Shown piece after piece: positions 1 to 7,265 of a DNA stretch of 64,000 nt (positions are counted from its first letter, which is position 1; each line of letters starts with the position of its first letter). The translations under genes were made by a program, and so were the position numbers. Source of the stretch: Acidobacteriota bacterium (GTDB taxonomy: Bacteria > Acidobacteriota > Terriglobia > Acidiferrales > UBA7541); assembly GCA_013289665.1 (NCBI GenBank), contig JABCZN010000010.1, positions 1 through 64,000 of the forward strand, in the 5' to 3' direction. Below the pieces are notes generated by a model. The model had not been told where the DNA came from, did no database searches, and saw only the letters and a list, made by a program, of their open reading frames with translations.

Positions 1-103
1 CATCCCAGCAACCGAGCACCTGGCGCGGCAGGTCAGAACAGATCTTGTTCATTCACATGGGCTGCGAAGTAAGGAAAATTCCAGCCACGGGAGTGATTTT
101 TTT

Positions 104-137
104 CTTGACTTCTCCTTTTATAGAACTTGACTTCTCC
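104..137. repeat. Short direct repeat in the left intergenic stretch
   Basis: The 12-mer CTTGACTTCTCC occurs at 104-115 and again at 126-137, 22 bp apart. The first 232 bases hold no gene that I can support, and this repeat is the only structure I see there. It could be a pair of regulatory-protein sites or a small tandem duplication. Confidence 0.4.
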
Positions 138-232
138 GGTTAGCCGACTCAATCGGGACTCAATGCGTACCAAAGATTCCAAATGACGAGAAATTAGCAA
201 TCAGTAGTCGGCCAGAAGCAAAATTAGAACAA

Positions 233-466
233 TCACTCAGGATGCGAGAGGGTCAGAATGCCAGCGTAGTCGTCGTCTGGGTCGGGGACGCGTTGGAAAC
301 CGAGGTTAGCGAGTTGGCCAGAAATTTCGGCAGCGCGTTCCGGGGATTTAGCTTCTACCACGAGAGCGCGCGGGCCCCAGCCCACAATGGTGATGTTGCG
401 AGCACGGCAGAATTCGCGGGCAGAGTCGAGCCATGGCGGATTCTTGGAGCGGGAGAACAGAGACAT
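233..466 (-). CDS. Small hypothetical protein (77 aa)
   Basis: No function is recognised. The 77-residue product is soluble, with a basic N-terminus, a central IVGWGPRALVVEAKSPERA stretch that reads like a beta strand followed by a helix, and an acidic tail (DPDDDYAG). There is no signal peptide or membrane segment. A -10-like TATACT ends 6 nt before the ATG and no Shine-Dalgarno sequence is visible, so a leaderless transcript is likely. The ORF stands alone next to IS and tRNA debris, with no operon partner. The coding call rests on protein-like composition and the well-placed -10 box. Confidence 0.55.
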   Translation of the reverse strand: MSLFSRSKNPPWLDSAREFCRARNITIVGWGPRALVVEAKSPERAAEISGQLANLGFQRVPDPDDDYAGILTLSHPE

Positions 467-472
467 AATGCA

Positions 473-478
473 AGTATA
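473..478 (-). promoter_or_regulatory. -10 element of the 77-aa gene
   Basis: TATACT on the minus strand ends 6 nt before the ATG at 466, so transcription would begin at or next to the start codon. I see no convincing -35 hexamer upstream. Confidence 0.35.
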
Positions 479-556
479 CGAAGTCCGAGATTAAAGGGCT
501 GAGGGACTCCATGATAACTGTTTCTAAACTCGCACGGCCCGGGGGGAAAATGGGTA

Positions 557-742
557 CTAGTGTGCTGTCCCGTAGATACGTTCGCATAGTCGTTCGACTT
601 TAGCGAAGATCGAATCCGCTGTGGCGGTCCAGACGAAAGGCTGCGCCTGGCGGTTGGAATTCTTGACGTATTGGTCGATTTTAGTGACCAGTTCCTTCAC
701 GCTGCTAAACGTTCCCCGACGAAGAGCTTGTTGGGTGATCGT
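557..742 (-). pseudogene. IS630-family transposase, C-terminal remnant
   Basis: Reading the minus strand from 742 to the TAG at 557 gives about 60 residues containing [19 protein letters not shown], then QPFVWTATADSIFAKV, then the end of the protein. From family knowledge this matches the C-terminal tail of IS630/Tc1-like transposases (pattern ALRRGxFxSVxELxxxI...FxWTxTADxIxxKV). A TGA at 743-745 interrupts the frame just upstream, and no DDE catalytic residues or terminal inverted repeats are visible. It is a dead fragment, useful as a marker of past transposition beside the tRNA relics and toxin-antitoxin loci. Confidence 0.75.
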
Positions 743-1010
743 GAGTCACTCCTTCGACATAACCCAATCCCAGCGGCAACATCGGCTGGGTGCGTTCCAA
801 CGCTTGAATTCCGCTCTTCTCATCTACGAACCCATTTCTTTGCCCTCGCTCCGTGATGAATCATCGCAAACCATAGCACTCGAATCTGACCATTAGGACG
901 TCACGGTAGTGAAGAAATCGCCTGTTCTGAAACGGAGAATTGACCACGATAGACGACGGAAGTAGTCCATCGTAGATGGTCACAGAATCATTGAGATTCG
1001 CCCTTCTTTG
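743..1010. other. Intergenic stretch without a supported gene
   Basis: Short ORFs here have no recognisable domain or plausible ribosome-binding site. The stretch lies between the transposase remnant and the tRNA-Met relic and is probably decayed insertion or flanking DNA. Confidence 0.4.
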
Positions 1011-1057
1011 AACTCATAATCCGTTGGTTCCAGGTTCAAATCCTGGCGGGCCCACCA
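1011..1057 (+). pseudogene. 3' half of an elongator tRNA-Met (CAT), possible attachment-site relic
   Basis: The stretch contains a CTCATAA anticodon loop (CAT), a variable loop, a perfect T arm (CCAGG TTCAAAT CCTGG) and a 3' acceptor strand ending CGGGCCC-A-CCA. The sequence 5' of the anticodon does not pair as an anticodon stem, D arm or GGGCCCG acceptor strand, so only the 3' half is present. Such 3' tRNA fragments are typical of the duplicated end of an integrated element. A related degenerate fragment lies at 50762-50804 in the same orientation. Confidence 0.75.
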
Positions 1058-1142
1058 ACTGCATCGGGCTGCTCTTGAGCCTTCCATCCGATTCTTAGTT
1101 TCGCAATACCTTACATCGGCAACTTAAGTGGGGAATCAGAGC

Positions 1143-1171
1143 TTGACTGTGTATAACTCTAGAGTTATAGT
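1143..1171 (+). promoter_or_regulatory. Toxin-antitoxin promoter with embedded 18-bp palindromic operator
   Basis: TTGACT (1143-1148), a 17-bp spacer and TATAGT (1166-1171) form a near-consensus sigma-70 promoter. A perfect palindrome, TATAACTCTAGAGTTATA (1152-1169), fills the spacer and overlaps the -10. This is the layout expected for autorepression by the Xre-type antitoxin encoded downstream. Confidence 0.75.
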
Positions 1172-1177
1172 CTGTTT

Positions 1178-1536
1178 GCGGCCTGGGACATAGAAACGAC
1201 CGATGAATTTCAGGCCTGGTGGGCCGAGCTTTCAGACGCCGAGCACGAGGTTATTACCGTCGGTGTGACGATTCTTGAAGAAAAGGGACCAGCTCTTGGA
1301 AGGCCGCGAGTTGATACGCTGGCAAAAGATTCGAAGCATCCCAACATGAAGGAATTGCGCATTCAATTTGCAGGCAAGCCGTACCGAATTTTTTTGCGTT
1401 CGACCCGCGTCAGACTGGGATCCTCTTAATTGGCGGGATTAAGTCTGGTAAGAACTGGACTTCGAAAATGATCGCCACCGCAGACAAGATTTACGATACC
1501 TATTTAGCTGAATTGAAGAAGGAGGAACTTCTCTAA
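1178..1536 (+). pseudogene. HigB/RelE-type toxin (phage Gp49-like), frameshifted
   Basis: From 1184 the frame reads as a typical HigB-type toxin: WDIETTDEFQAWWAEL, then KHPNMKELRIQFAGKPYRIF. At the T-run 1389-1395 (seven T) one base is missing. The old frame ends soon afterwards, while the +1 frame continues AFDPRQTGILLIGGIKSGKNW and runs to the TAA at 1534-1536. The protein was therefore split by a one-base deletion, or by a homopolymer sequencing error. No ATG/GTG start is visible next to the promoter, which suggests a second lesion at the 5' end. The TAA overlaps the antitoxin ATG, so the pair was translationally coupled. The role in intact relatives is mRNA cleavage at the ribosome. Confidence 0.75.
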
Positions 1537-1931
1537 TGGCGCGAATTAAATTTAGTGAACTCGCAAAGCAAACGATGACGCCGGAATCCATCGCTCGATC
1601 GCGCAAAGCGGCAATCAAGGAAATTGCAACGATGGAACTCGCCGAATTGCGTGACACCTTGAAAGTTACCCAAGTCGATCTCGCGGAACGCATGAAAGTT
1701 TCCCAAGCCGCGATATCAAAACTCGAAAAATCGAATCGAAACATCCACGTTGATCAACTTCGATCAATCGTGTCCGCGATGGGCGGAAACCTCATTATCA
1801 TCGCGGATTTCGAGGACCGGAAAGTCGAACTGAGCCATATTGGCAAAGTAGGAGATTCCTATGCCAAGAAAGTGCGCCGGCACAAAGCAGCTGCTCCGAA
1901 ACAACGGGCACGGTATTCCCGATCTGCCTAA
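1536..1931 (+). CDS. higA: Xre-family antitoxin (HigA-like)
   Basis: This 131-residue DNA-binding protein has a helix-turn-helix at about residues 44-75 (LRDTLKVTQVDLAERMKVSQ, then AAISKLE), followed by a short beta-rich segment (GGNLIIIADFEDRKVEL) and a very basic tail. It is the usual partner of Gp49-like HigB toxins and would repress the palindrome at 1152-1169. Its ATG overlaps the toxin stop (TAATG), and GGAGG at 1520-1524 is a good ribosome-binding site. The antitoxin is intact while its toxin is broken, so it may persist as an orphan regulator. Confidence 0.85.
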   Translation: MARIKFSELAKQTMTPESIARSRKAAIKEIATMELAELRDTLKVTQVDLAERMKVSQAAISKLEKSNRNIHVDQLRSIVSAMGGNLIIIADFEDRKVELSHIGKVGDSYAKKVRRHKAAAPKQRARYSRSA

Positions 1932-2245
1932 CCCGATGCGTCTTCGCCGGGTGGGCCCATAATTGCGATAGTCTTCAAGACGTCAATCGGCGACGTAAGT
2001 GCACACAACTAGGGCGCCAAAGTCCATAGCCGACTTCAGTTTCCATTTAGTTTCTCCTCTGCCATATAACCAGGGGCTTTCTCTTGAGGATCGGACTCGA
2101 AAACTTTTTGTTCTCGTCCGCACGATTCAGATAGCCCTCCAAGAGTGAGGGCGCGGCAGCCCTCGGTTAGGGCCATAACGGACGGAGCAAGTTTACTCTC
2201 TACGGTAGCGCGTGCGGACGGATTCGACTCCAATTGGACTGAAAA

Positions 2246-2306
2246 GCGGGTGGTAACGCCTTTGTTTGGTTCAGTCGGATTTGTTCGATTCCCATCGCCC
2301 GCTCCA
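2246..2306 (+). pseudogene. tRNA-Gly relic with internal deletion
   Basis: The 3' end TTCGATTCCCATCGCCCGCTCCA matches the usual end of bacterial tRNA-Gly(CCC), and GCGGGTG at 2246-2252 pairs with CGCCCGC in the acceptor stem. Only 61 nt separate the ends instead of about 75. The D arm and anticodon arm cannot be formed, so the gene is dead. The rest of 1932-2337 contains no ORF that I can support. Confidence 0.6.
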
Positions 2307-2337
2307 GAAACCCTGGCGTCAGCGCTTTGCTTTTTAC

Positions 2338-2733
2338 TCATGACAGACGCGTAATGCCAGGGAAGCCGTCAAAGCCTGAATCGAAGGTCATGATTTGCTC
2401 GATTCCATGGTGTTCCATAACGGCGACATGCACCGCGTCTCGCGCAGACAGCTGCCGATACCCCAAGACAATTTGTTTCGCACGCTCTGCGATGGGCCGA
2501 TCAACAGCCAGCACCTGATCTACAATGCCGATTAGAGCGTCGAACGCGGGTTGGATTGCGTCGCGGCGGTCGATGGCAACGTAACGGTGCAAGATTTCCT
2601 GGAGAACCTCCACGTCCGTAACCAGGCTCTGGCGCTCGCTGACCGCCTTTTCGAGCAATCGTCGCGTGTCACTCTTGTGGACATGAGGAGCGCCAACCAA
2701 ATACATTGGAATATTCGAGTCGACCAGAATCAC
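2338..2733 (-). CDS. vapC: VapC-type PIN-domain toxin
   Basis: This 131-residue PIN-domain ribonuclease is the toxin of a type II pair. The acidic metal-binding residues are at D5 (MILVDSN), E42 or E46 ([10 protein letters not shown]), D99 (SARDAVHVA) and D118 (TFDSGFD), so the active site looks complete. In known VapC proteins this domain cleaves RNA with Mg2+ and is inhibited by VapB. It overlaps the antitoxin stop by 4 bp, which supports translational coupling. It looks intact, unlike the two other toxin-antitoxin loci nearby. Confidence 0.88.
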   Translation of the reverse strand: MILVDSNIPMYLVGAPHVHKSDTRRLLEKAVSERQSLVTDVEVLQEILHRYVAIDRRDAIQPAFDALIGIVDQVLAVDRPIAERAKQIVLGYRQLSARDAVHVAVMEHHGIEQIMTFDSGFDGFPGITRLS

Positions 2734-2987
2734 GGATGCGCGCTCGTTCCGTATCCCCTCTCGATCTCGGCGAGCATGTCGTCGATATCAGTCACGGGAT
2801 AGTCATGTTGTGCTGCCGCGCGGATGATTTCGAGCTTCTTGCTGATGCTGCCGACGGGCTCGCGGCGGCGGGCAAGGTCCAGCGCTTGCCGAACCCACTC
2901 GGCGATCGACATATGGCGTGAACGCGCGGCGCGCTGAATCTCTCGGTATTCCGGATCCTTCATGATCACTTGCAGCCGTTTAGTCAT
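2730..2987 (-). CDS. vapB: VapB-type ribbon-helix-helix antitoxin
   Basis: This is an 85-residue antitoxin. The N-terminus ([20 protein letters not shown], followed by [15 protein letters not shown]) is a ribbon-helix-helix DNA-binding motif, and the C-terminal acidic part ([18 protein letters not shown]) is the usual toxin-neutralising tail. It is the first gene of the vapBC operon and probably represses its own promoter through the inverted repeat at 3002-3021. No Shine-Dalgarno is seen, and the -10 sits 6 nt before the ATG, so the transcript is probably leaderless. Confidence 0.85.
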   Translation of the reverse strand: MTKRLQVIMKDPEYREIQRAARSRHMSIAEWVRQALDLARRREPVGSISKKLEIIRAAAQHDYPVTDIDDMLAEIERGYGTSAHP

Positions 2988-2993
2988 AAGAGG

Positions 2994-3022
2994 AGTCTAT
3001 CTGACTCATCACTGTGAGTCAA
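2994..3022 (-). promoter_or_regulatory. vapBC promoter and operator
   Basis: On the minus strand, TTGACT (3022-3017), a 17-bp spacer and TAGACT (2999-2994) precede the vapB ATG by 6 nt. The inverted repeat TGACTCA-N6-TGAGTCA (3002-3021) overlaps the -35 and most of the spacer and is a natural site for VapB autorepression. Confidence 0.7.
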
Positions 3023-3109
3023 CCAAAGTTCGGTAAAATCGTCTGCTAGGAACTGAGGGCACTCAAATCAAAATCGCCGAAAAACGCGCAAAGACGACCT
3101 ATTTACGTA

Positions 3110-3295
3110 TTATTGCGCGGCTTCGACGGTGAGCCTTAGCCCGATTGCCTTGGTTACGGCGACTAGCGTGGATAGGCGAGGGTTGCCGTGAACCGACAAT
3201 GCACGGTAAAGACTTTCGCGCTCAATCCCAGCAGCCTTGGCGACTTTGGCGATGCCCTGAGCTTGGGCCGATCTAGCTGCTGCAGGCAGGTCAGG
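3110..3295 (-). pseudogene. HigA/addiction-module antidote protein, N-terminally truncated
   Basis: The readable part (AAARSAQAQGIAKVAKAAGI, ERESLYRALSVHGNPRLSTL, VAVTKAIGLRL) is the C-terminal half of the 'probable addiction module antidote' helix-turn-helix family, normally about 95-105 residues. The frame stays open upstream to 3412, but those residues (Cys/Trp-rich, no family motif) look like noise. No toxin partner is found on either side. I read it as a decayed fragment; a short fusion protein from the upstream ATG is possible but unlikely. Confidence 0.6.
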
Positions 3296-3439
3296 TATGC
3301 TCCAGGAGCACCACCTCTGGCTATCGAACGGGCCTGGGAGCGTGCAGACTGAATCTACCTGTCTGCAACGCGCATCGTAGCAAAACCAGATCAGTAAGGA
3401 ACAAAAGGACATACCTGATCGCCGGCGAAAAATGGGTGA

Positions 3440-3468
3440 TTGACAACGGAAGGAAAGGAAAGTAAAAG
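3440..3468 (+). promoter_or_regulatory. Possible promoter of the first TonB-dependent receptor
   Basis: TTGACA (3440-3445), a 17-bp spacer and TAAAAG (3463-3468) precede the receptor start by about 70 nt. The -35 is consensus and the -10 is weak. Confidence 0.35.
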
Positions 3469-3536
3469 ATATGAATCGAAACGACTCGTAAGGTACCGGA
3501 TCTCCTTCCAGTTTAATCCGGTCGTGGGGGTGGGGG

Positions 3537-6500
3537 ATGCGCAGGGTGTTTCACAGCTTTCGGAGTTTGCAAATCGGACTTCTCGGGATCTTCTTCTTGA
3601 TGTCCGGGTTGGGGACGCGACTGGCAGCACAGGCAACTTATACGGCCCAACTGACCGGTGTGGTCACAGACGCTTCCGGAGGTGTGGTGCCCGGCGCAAA
3701 GGTGACGCTTACCGATCAAGCCACAAGCGTAAGCCAATCCTATGCGACCGACGGCCGAGGCGTTTACGTCTTCACGGGGATTCGGCCGGGAACTTACGAT
3801 ATCCGCGTTGAGGCGCCGAAGCTCGGGACGCGCGAGCGCAAGGGTTTGATCCTGGCGGTCAGCCAGCAGGCCAGTCTCGATTTCACTCTGTCCCCCAGCA
3901 GCGTCTCTGAAAGCGTTACGGTGACGGGTGAAGCGCCCTTGCTGGATACGGGCAACGCCAGCCTCGGCACCGATGTCACCAATGAATATGTCCGCGATAT
4001 CCCTCTTCCCGATCGCAGTTTTTTCGGCCTGGTGTTTCTCGCCGGCGGTGTGACGGAATCGGCAGGTTCTGGGATTCAGGATTCTTATCCATCGGGAACA
4101 AACTTTGTTTCTAATGGCCAACGCAACGCGACCGCTGAAGTACGCATGGACGGAGCGCTGACCAGTGCGCCGGAGCAGGGCGAAGGTGGCACAACAAATG
4201 TCTACTACCAGCCTTCCGTGGAGATCGTTCAGGAATTCAAAGTGGAGAACAACAGCTTTTCCGCTGAATATGGCAATAACGGAGGCACGGTCGTCAATCT
4301 CGTGCTGAAAGAGGGTGGGAATCAGTTTCATGGCAGTGGGTGGTGGTTCGGGCAGCGCTCCGCACTGGACGCCAACGATTTCTTTAATAATGCAGCAGGC
4401 ATCCCCAAGCCAGACCATCTGCGTGACCAGTACGGCTTCTCTCTGGGCGGTCCGATTCGCAAGCAAAAAACCTTTTTCTTTGTCGATCTTGAAAAAGTCC
4501 GCGACAATGTCGCCGTCAATTTTTCCGGCAATGTTCCGACCGCGGATGAACGGCTTGGCAATTTCTCTGCGGACAGTACTTCCATTTTCAACCCTTCTCA
4601 ATGCTTGACCCACGATCCTGCAACCATGCAATGCACGCAACGGCAGCAGTTCATCGGGGATAGCACCAACTTTGACGCAAATCACAATTCCCTTGCTGGG
4701 GTGCCCAATGTCATCCCCACCGGCATGATTGATCAGATTGGTCAGAAAATTATCAATTTGTATCCAATGCCGAACGTCCAAGGAAATCCCAACTTCAACT
4801 ATCGTCAATCCACAGTCGCATCGAGTTCCGGATATCAATACGATATTAAGGTTGACCATCACTTCAACGACAAGATGCACCTGTCTGGCCGTTACAGCCA
4901 TCTGTATTCCGATTTCTCCACACCCTTTTTTCTGGCTGATGGCACAGATGCCGTTGGAAATACGATTAACGATGGCTTGGCAGGTGACACCGTGGTCCAC
5001 AACGCCGGCGCCGAGTTCAACTGGAGTCTGACGCCAACGACACTTTGGACTAGCCGCTTCGCCTTGGACCGGGTGAGTTCCCCAGGGCATTCCGTTGGAC
5101 CCACACTTTCGTCTGTGGGGCTTCCTTCGATCCTCGAACAAGCAAATGGGCTCGACCGAATGCCCACAATTCAGATGGATTTCGGGGCTCCGATGAACCA
5201 ATTGTCCCTATTTAATCAGTGCTGCACGGATGTAATATTTGGCCACACTCTGTTTTCTTACTCCTCGGCGGTTTCGTTCATACGTGGAAGACACACGCTG
5301 AAGACAGGGTTTGAACAGCGCCAGTTTCTTAACAACTTTGGCCAGCCAAACTATCCGACCGGGTTCTTCTACTTCCCGCAAAATATCACTGGCGTGTCTC
5401 CCACGGATACGACTGGGCAAGGCAATTCGTTTGCCGATCTGCTCCTGGGCTACGGTGATCCCGGTAGTAGCCAGATCAACATTCAGCCCAGCGTTGCCGA
5501 CAAATCCTGGGAAACCGCGTTTTATATTCAAGACGACTTCAAAGTCAGCCCTCGTCTGACTTTGAACCTTGGGCTGCGTTATGAGTGGAGCACACCTTAC
5601 ACAGAACGATTCAACCATCAGCAGTACAGTGATTTTACTGGTGCCACCGGGATTACCGTCCCACTTCCTTCTCCGCTGGATCCGTCAACGGTCACGCCAA
5701 CAGCATTGACCGGTACCACCCTGTTTGTTGGCCAGAGAGGATTCGGACGGCATTTGCCGGTGGATCGCAACAACCTTGCCCCTCGGCTGGGATTTGCGTA
5801 TTCCCTGAATCCGAACACAGTGATTCGTGGAGGAGCTGGAATTTACTACGGATTGAATCCCGCCACCAACTTCCAATATACAGGCACTGCTTTTAGCTCC
5901 AGTGGAAACGTATTTTTCACCTTGAACAATTTCAATACACGGAATGCCACGCTGGAGAATCCATTTCCGAATGGGCTGCCGGTTCCACAAGGAATGCAGT
6001 ACGGCGCAAACCCCAATTGGGGTTTTTCCAACAGTAATAATTTGGGCATGGAAACGCCTCGCAATGCGGAGATTTATCAATGGAACGTAGGCTTTCAAAG
6101 GCTTCTCCCCTGGGAAATCACCATTGGCGTCGACTATTCGGCGAGCCGCAGTACTCATCTACCTTGGGGCGGTGACAACGTCACCACGACTCGCAACCGC
6201 AATTTCCTCTCATCCGATCAGCGATCACAAATTTCAGCCGCACAGCATGCGTTGGATCCGAATTGTGATGCAGATGGCTGCGTGACCGCTTACCTGACTC
6301 AGTTGGTGAACAATCCCTTCCAATATCTTTTCGTTCAGGTTCCGGGCCAGCCTGCACCCCTTTTCAATTCGCCGTCGTCCCTCTACACGCAGTCACAAAT
6401 CCCCCTGATCAATTTGCTGCGTCCATATCCTCAATTTCCCGGTGTGTTCACGCAGCTCCCAAATCTGGGCGCAAGTGCATTCTATAACTCGATGCAGATA

Positions 6501-7262
6501 CGTTTTCAGAAGCGCGCGAATCATTACATGAGTTTCGAGGGCAACTACACGCTTTCCAAGGCAACTGATGACTCCTCCGCCGGGTTCAACGCATTTGTCG
6601 GTACGCTTAATGCGGGAAACGTCCAGCAACTCGATCGGCTAAAGACCGAACATGCCATCAGCGCAAACGACGCTACCAATCGTTTTGTGCTTGCTGCCAT
6701 CCTGGATCTTCCTGTTGGGCGAGGTCGCTGGATTGGCCTGGATATGAACCGGGTTCTCGATGGCGTAATCGGAGGCTGGGCGGTTGCGGCCCTCATCACG
6801 CGTCAGACTGGCCAACCTCTCGCATTCAGCACTGCGGAAGGGGCGAACGGACTCTTCTTGGATGGTAATCAGCGACCGAACATTCTTTGCAATGCCTACC
6901 TGCTCGGCAGCGGGATCAGTTATCATCAGGCCGCCGCAAATGGACTCAGCGGAGTCGGCAACCCTTCTGTGTTCAATAATTCCTGCTTCGCTTTCCCCGG
7001 CGACGAAGTTCCGGGCAACGCCTCTCGGTATATTCCGACCTTGAGAACCGACGGGATTCACAACATGGACCTTTCCTTCACCAAGGAGTTCCAGATCAAA
7101 GAACGAATGTCGCTTCAGGTGCGAGGTGAATTCTTTAACTTCACTAACACGCCGCGCTTTGCAGCTCCGAACACCAGCGTGGATAGCGGGAGCTTCGGCA
7201 CGGTAACGAGCACAGCGAATTCGCCGCGCCATACGCAATTTGGCGTGCGGTTCCAGTTCTAG
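3537..7262 (+). CDS. TonB-dependent receptor, Oar-like, with carboxypeptidase-regulatory N-domain
   Basis: This outer-membrane receptor (1,241 aa) probably imports oligosaccharides or glycan fragments. A signal peptide (about 1-32, ending GTRLAAQA) precedes a carboxypeptidase-regulatory-like beta-sandwich (about 35-125, GVVTDASGGVVPGAKVTL). A plug domain follows (about 130-260, with DIPLPDRSFFGLVFLAGGV) and then a large barrel ending in FGVRFQF with the terminal Phe typical of outer-membrane barrels. The family is greatly expanded in Acidobacteriota. It begins a plus-strand run: a glycosidase-like gene starts 3 nt after its stop and the tagatose-pathway genes follow, so the substrate is likely a galactose- or galactosamine-containing glycan. 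The start is the ATG after a GGGGG-rich stretch and gives a complete signal peptide. Confidence 0.9.
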   Translation: MRRVFHSFRSLQIGLLGIFFLMSGLGTRLAAQATYTAQLTGVVTDASGGVVPGAKVTLTDQATSVSQSYATDGRGVYVFTGIRPGTYDIRVEAPKLGTRERKGLILAVSQQASLDFTLSPSSVSESVTVTGEAPLLDTGNASLGTDVTNEYVRDIPLPDRSFFGLVFLAGGVTESAGSGIQDSYPSGTNFVSNGQRNATAEVRMDGALTSAPEQGEGGTTNVYYQPSVEIVQEFKVENNSFSAEYGNNGGTVVNLVLKEGGNQFHGSGWWFGQRSALDANDFFNNAAGIPKPDHLRDQYGFSLGGPIRKQKTFFFVDLEKVRDNVAVNFSGNVPTADERLGNFSADSTSIFNPSQCLTHDPATMQCTQRQQFIGDSTNFDANHNSLAGVPNVIPTGMIDQIGQKIINLYPMPNVQGNPNFNYRQSTVASSSGYQYDIKVDHHFNDKMHLSGRYSHLYSDFSTPFFLADGTDAVGNTINDGLAGDTVVHNAGAEFNWSLTPTTLWTSRFALDRVSSPGHSVGPTLSSVGLPSILEQANGLDRMPTIQMDFGAPMNQLSLFNQCCTDVIFGHTLFSYSSAVSFIRGRHTLKTGFEQRQFLNNFGQPNYPTGFFYFPQNITGVSPTDTTGQGNSFADLLLGYGDPGSSQINIQPSVADKSWETAFYIQDDFKVSPRLTLNLGLRYEWSTPYTERFNHQQYSDFTGATGITVPLPSPLDPSTVTPTALTGTTLFVGQRGFGRHLPVDRNNLAPRLGFAYSLNPNTVIRGGAGIYYGLNPATNFQYTGTAFSSSGNVFFTLNNFNTRNATLENPFPNGLPVPQGMQYGANPNWGFSNSNNLGMETPRNAEIYQWNVGFQRLLPWEITIGVDYSASRSTHLPWGGDNVTTTRNRNFLSSDQRSQISAAQHALDPNCDADGCVTAYLTQLVNNPFQYLFVQVPGQPAPLFNSPSSLYTQSQIPLINLLRPYPQFPGVFTQLPNLGASAFYNSMQIRFQKRANHYMSFEGNYTLSKATDDSSAGFNAFVGTLNAGNVQQLDRLKTEHAISANDATNRFVLAAILDLPVGRGRWIGLDMNRVLDGVIGGWAVAALITRQTGQPLAFSTAEGANGLFLDGNQRPNILCNAYLLGSGISYHQAAANGLSGVGNPSVFNNSCFAFPGDEVPGNASRYIPTLRTDGIHNMDLSFTKEFQIKERMSLQVRGEFFNFTNTPRFAAPNTSVDSGSFGTVTSTANSPRHTQFGVRFQF

Positions 7263-7265
7263 CGT

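Noticed and set aside
2036..2341. 101-codon open frame on the minus strand
   Set aside because: It runs across the tRNA-Gly relic and has low-complexity composition without a ribosome-binding site.
3513..5201. 562-codon open frame on the minus strand opposite the first receptor
   Set aside because: It is antisense to a clear receptor gene and has no domain or signal; it reflects codon bias of the real gene.
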